From Lichenicoccus sp964245755 (GTDB lineage Bacteria; Pseudomonadota; Alphaproteobacteria; Acetobacterales; Acetobacteraceae), in contig CAXTNV010000129.1 of NCBI GenBank assembly GCA_964245755.1, forward strand, positions 1 through 9,523: 9,523 bases of DNA, written 5' to 3'. The notes beneath the pieces are model-generated. The model made no database searches. It saw only the letters and a program-made list of their open reading frames with translations, and was not told the DNA's origin. Below, piece by piece: positions 7,677-9,523 of this stretch (position 1 is the stretch's first letter; each line of letters begins with the position of its first letter). Position numbers and translations under genes: made by a program.

Positions 7677-9113
7677 TCATCCCGCGGCCGGCCAGCGACG
7701 CGCCACCGGCAGCCGCTCGCAACCCGGCCAGCAGTATCGCGCACCGAGCACGATCGCGAGGTTGAGCAGCAGGCCGACGAGCCCGGGGTTGATCCCCGCG
7801 AGCGGCAGCCCCGCGCCGTGCAGCAGCACCGCCGTCGCGTCCCCCGCCAGCAGTCCGGCGATGATCGAGGCCGGCCGCGTGCGGCGCAGGAACAGGATCG
7901 CCAACATGCCCGGCAGCGACTGGGTGACGCCGAAATAGAACAGGTTGTTGATGCTGACCATGAGCTGGTGCGAGCCGGCGGCGCCCGCGATCGACGCCGC
8001 CAGGTAGAGCGCCATCACCAGCTTCGACCAGCGACGCTGCTGGTCGTCGTCGAGGCCCGGCACCAGGTTGCGCGAGACCAGCGGCCCCAGGGCGAGGCAG
8101 ATCCCCGACAGCACCACCAGCGCCGATAGCGCGGCACCGGCCATCACCAGCCCCGCCGCCCAGCCCGGCAGCAGCGCGCGCGCTGCCGCGAGGAACACGT
8201 CGTTCGGCGAGGCGATCCGCAGCGCGTGGCTGCGCGCGAAGTACGCCACCAGGACCAGGAACGGGAACATCAGCATGTAGAGCGGCATCGCCACCTGCGC
8301 CCGCCTGATGGTGCCGATCGAGCGCGCGGTGAACACGGTGGCGCAGGTCTGCGGCACCAGGCAGAAGCCGACGCTCTGCAGCAGGATCGTGGAGATCGAG
8401 AACATCTCGGCTGCCGGGGTGACCGCCTCCGCCGCCGACTTGGAATGCGCGCCGGCCGGGTCGGCAGCTCCGCCTGCCGCGAGTGCCGCGATGCCGGTCG
8501 ACAGGATCGCCACCAGCACCAGGACGTCCTTCAGCACGGCGACGTAGGCGGGCGCCCGGATGCCCGAGATCGCGATGTAGGTGAAGGCGAGCAGGCCGGC
8601 CAGGATGGTCAGCCAGAGCGTCGGCACCGCCCAGCCGAGGCTGCCGAACACCGTGTCCAGCCCGATGAACTGCATCACGCCCAGCGGCACCAGGAACAGG
8701 ATGGAAGCGATCGTCACCACCAGCTCCAGCGCGCGGCTGTCGAAATGCGCGCGGAACAGGTCGGGCAGCGTGACGGCGCCGTAGAGCCGCCCGGCGCGCC
8801 AGATCCACGGGAACAGGAAGTAGCCGATCGGGAAGGAGAGCAGGATGTAGCCGAGGAACCAGCTCACGAAGCCGGTGCCGCGCGCATATACGCCGCCCGG
8901 GAAGCCCAGGATGGTGGCGACGCTGTAGGTCTCGCCAACCGCCAGGAAGAAGAACAGGATCGTGCCGAACTGCCCTGAGGCGACGAAGAAGTCGGCCGCC
9001 CGCTGCTGGCGGTGGCCGCGCCGCGACAACAGTGCCGCCAGCAGCGACAGCCCGATCACCGCCAGGAAGGTCGCCGTCATGAAGCGCCGGTCACGGATCG
9101 GCCGCGCCGTCAT
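7677..9113 (-). CDS. Sodium:solute symporter (SSS/SLC5 family)
   Basis: The 478-residue product is an inner-membrane protein with about 12-13 hydrophobic segments and the SSS family pattern, which couples solute uptake to Na+. Typical pieces are the GGVYARGTGF loop (73-82), the RAGRLYGAVTLPDLFRAHF segment (about 106-124, the family's R..G..TLPD block), and the C-terminal INPGLVGLLLNLAIVLG helix (441-457). A soluble loop rich in Ala and Gly is at about 212-236. The start at 9113 has GGGAG 6 bases before it, and the first 23 bases lie inside the end of the DUF3311-like gene, so the two are probably translationally coupled. From operon context the cargo is likely an omega-amino acid, its dipeptide, or a related organic acid. 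SSS proteins also carry proline, pantothenate, acetate and others, so the sequence alone does not fix the substrate. Confidence 0.9.
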   Translation of the reverse strand: MTARPIRDRRFMTATFLAVIGLSLLAALLSRRGHRQQRAADFFVASGQFGTILFFFLAVGETYSVATILGFPGGVYARGTGFVSWFLGYILLSFPIGYFLFPWIWRAGRLYGAVTLPDLFRAHFDSRALELVVTIASILFLVPLGVMQFIGLDTVFGSLGWAVPTLWLTILAGLLAFTYIAISGIRAPAYVAVLKDVLVLVAILSTGIAALAAGGAADPAGAHSKSAAEAVTPAAEMFSISTILLQSVGFCLVPQTCATVFTARSIGTIRRAQVAMPLYMLMFPFLVLVAYFARSHALRIASPNDVFLAAARALLPGWAAGLVMAGAALSALVVLSGICLALGPLVSRNLVPGLDDDQQRRWSKLVMALYLAASIAGAAGSHQLMVSINNLFYFGVTQSLPGMLAILFLRRTRPASIIAGLLAGDATAVLLHGAGLPLAGINPGLVGLLLNLAIVLGARYCWPGCERLPVARRWPAAG

Positions 9114-9315
9114 CCTCGGCTCCCGCCTCGTGCCGATCGTGCCGCCAGCACAGTGCCAGGCAGGCCGAGGTCAGCGGGATGCAGCCGAACAGCCAGAGCA
9201 CGGCGACCGGCACCCCCAAGGCGGCAATCCGCGCCGATGCCAGCAGCGGGATCGTCGACAGCACCGCCGCGAAGGGCACGCCGAGGCCGATCAGCAGGCG
9301 CCGGGACGGTGTCAC
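9091..9315 (-). CDS. DUF3311-like two-helix membrane protein, partner of the symporter
   Basis: A 74-residue protein starting at GTG 9315. It has two hydrophobic segments at about 7-25 and 32-56, with the turn ARIAALGVPVAVLW, and a charged tail (RHDRHEAGAEDDG). Length, layout and position directly before an SSS symporter match the DUF3311 family, whose genes typically precede SSS transporters; an accessory or stabilising role is assumed but not established. The frame is open upstream to 9468, but that part overlaps the end of the peptidase gene in another frame. The purine-rich site at 9317-9325 fixes the GTG as the start. The gene ends 23 bases inside the symporter gene. The low conservation of this family makes the family call moderate, while the coding call is firm. 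Confidence 0.75.
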   Translation of the reverse strand: MTPSRRLLIGLGVPFAAVLSTIPLLASARIAALGVPVAVLWLFGCIPLTSACLALCWRHDRHEAGAEDDGAADP

Positions 9316-9316
9316 G

Positions 9317-9325
9317 CCTCCTCCC
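9317..9325 (-). promoter_or_regulatory. Ribosome-binding site that sets the GTG start of the DUF3311-like gene
   Basis: On the minus strand GGGAGGAGG runs just before GTG 9315, with GGGAG placed 5 bases away. No comparable site precedes an upstream in-frame start, which supports the short 74-residue form. Confidence 0.6.
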
Positions 9326-9331
9326 GCGCTT

Positions 9332-9523
9332 TCACAGGCTGCGCCAGGTCCTGCCCTGCATGCCAGGCGGCAGGGTTGCCTCGTAGACGCCGCGCGCCAC
9401 CGCGCGCGCCAGCACGTCGGCCGCCGCGGCGCCGATCCGCGCCACCGTGAAGGGGCGGCTCGGGCCACCCTGCTGCCTGCGCGCGGTGGAGAGCGCGAAC
9501 ACGACGTCGCCGTCGAAGGGCGA
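9332..9523 (-). CDS. P1/S58-family peptidase (DmpA/BapA/NylC-like Ntn hydrolase), C-terminal end
   Basis: Only the last 63 residues are in the window; the gene enters from the right edge and stops at 9332-9334. The visible start, PFDGDVVFALST, followed by a helix VARIGAAAADVLARAVARGV, matches the C-terminal part of the P1 family, in which (F/Y)DGD(T/V)VFAL(A/S)T is a hallmark. Members are self-cleaving N-terminal-nucleophile hydrolases: DmpA (L-aminopeptidase/D-esterase), beta-peptidyl aminopeptidases (BapA) that release beta-amino acids such as beta-alanine, and the nylon-oligomer hydrolase NylC. The catalytic Ser and the self-cleavage site lie outside. It is the first visible gene of the operon, 16 bases before the DUF3311-like gene, so it is probably cotranscribed with it and may supply the amino acid used downstream. 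Family call is from a short fragment. Confidence 0.72.
   Translation of the reverse strand, partial: SPFDGDVVFALSTARRQQGGPSRPFTVARIGAAAADVLARAVARGVYEATLPPGMQGRTWRSL

Noticed and set aside
7645..8808. 387-codon minus-strand frame within the symporter gene
   Set aside because: It is frame-shifted relative to the symporter and strongly Arg/Gly/Ala-rich. The membrane-helix pattern is found only in the other frame.

Overview
The window has high G+C, codons that favour G/C at the third position, and closely packed genes. This fits a high-GC proteobacterium, most likely an alphaproteobacterium (inference from composition and protein flavour; no rRNA or marker gene is present). No tRNA, rRNA, CRISPR array, transposase or phage gene is visible.

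Left part (1-1143): a Zn-dependent alcohol dehydrogenase gene runs off the left edge on the minus strand. It is transcribed divergently from a small hotdog-fold acyl-CoA thioesterase on the plus strand.

Middle part (about 1200-4800): this is a segment of clearly lower G+C. It holds one large gene for a membrane-bound tripartite hybrid histidine kinase (CHASE3-PAS-HisKA-HATPase-REC-Hpt, minus strand), flanked by two AT-richer intergenic regions of about 590 and 490 bp. The left one contains a likely 24-residue membrane microprotein with a strong ribosome-binding site, followed at once by inverted repeats that could form a hairpin or pseudoknot. The right one contains an 8-bp-arm dyad, a 13-bp palindrome and 11-bp-phased direct repeats. 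No partner response regulator is in view.

Right part (4866-9523): a minus-strand operon read from right to left. Its order is the C-terminal end of a P1/S58-family (DmpA/BapA/NylC-like) N-terminal-nucleophile hydrolase, a DUF3311-like two-helix protein, a sodium:solute symporter (start overlapping by 23 bp), an omega-amino acid (beta-alanine):pyruvate aminotransferase, and a Sad/YneI-type semialdehyde dehydrogenase. Together these suggest a complete route: release of an omega-amino acid from a peptide or amide, Na+-coupled uptake, transamination to a semialdehyde, and oxidation to a dicarboxylate. Candidate substrates are beta-alanyl peptides, GABA conjugates or longer omega-amino acid oligomers. 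The true substrate cannot be read from the sequence.
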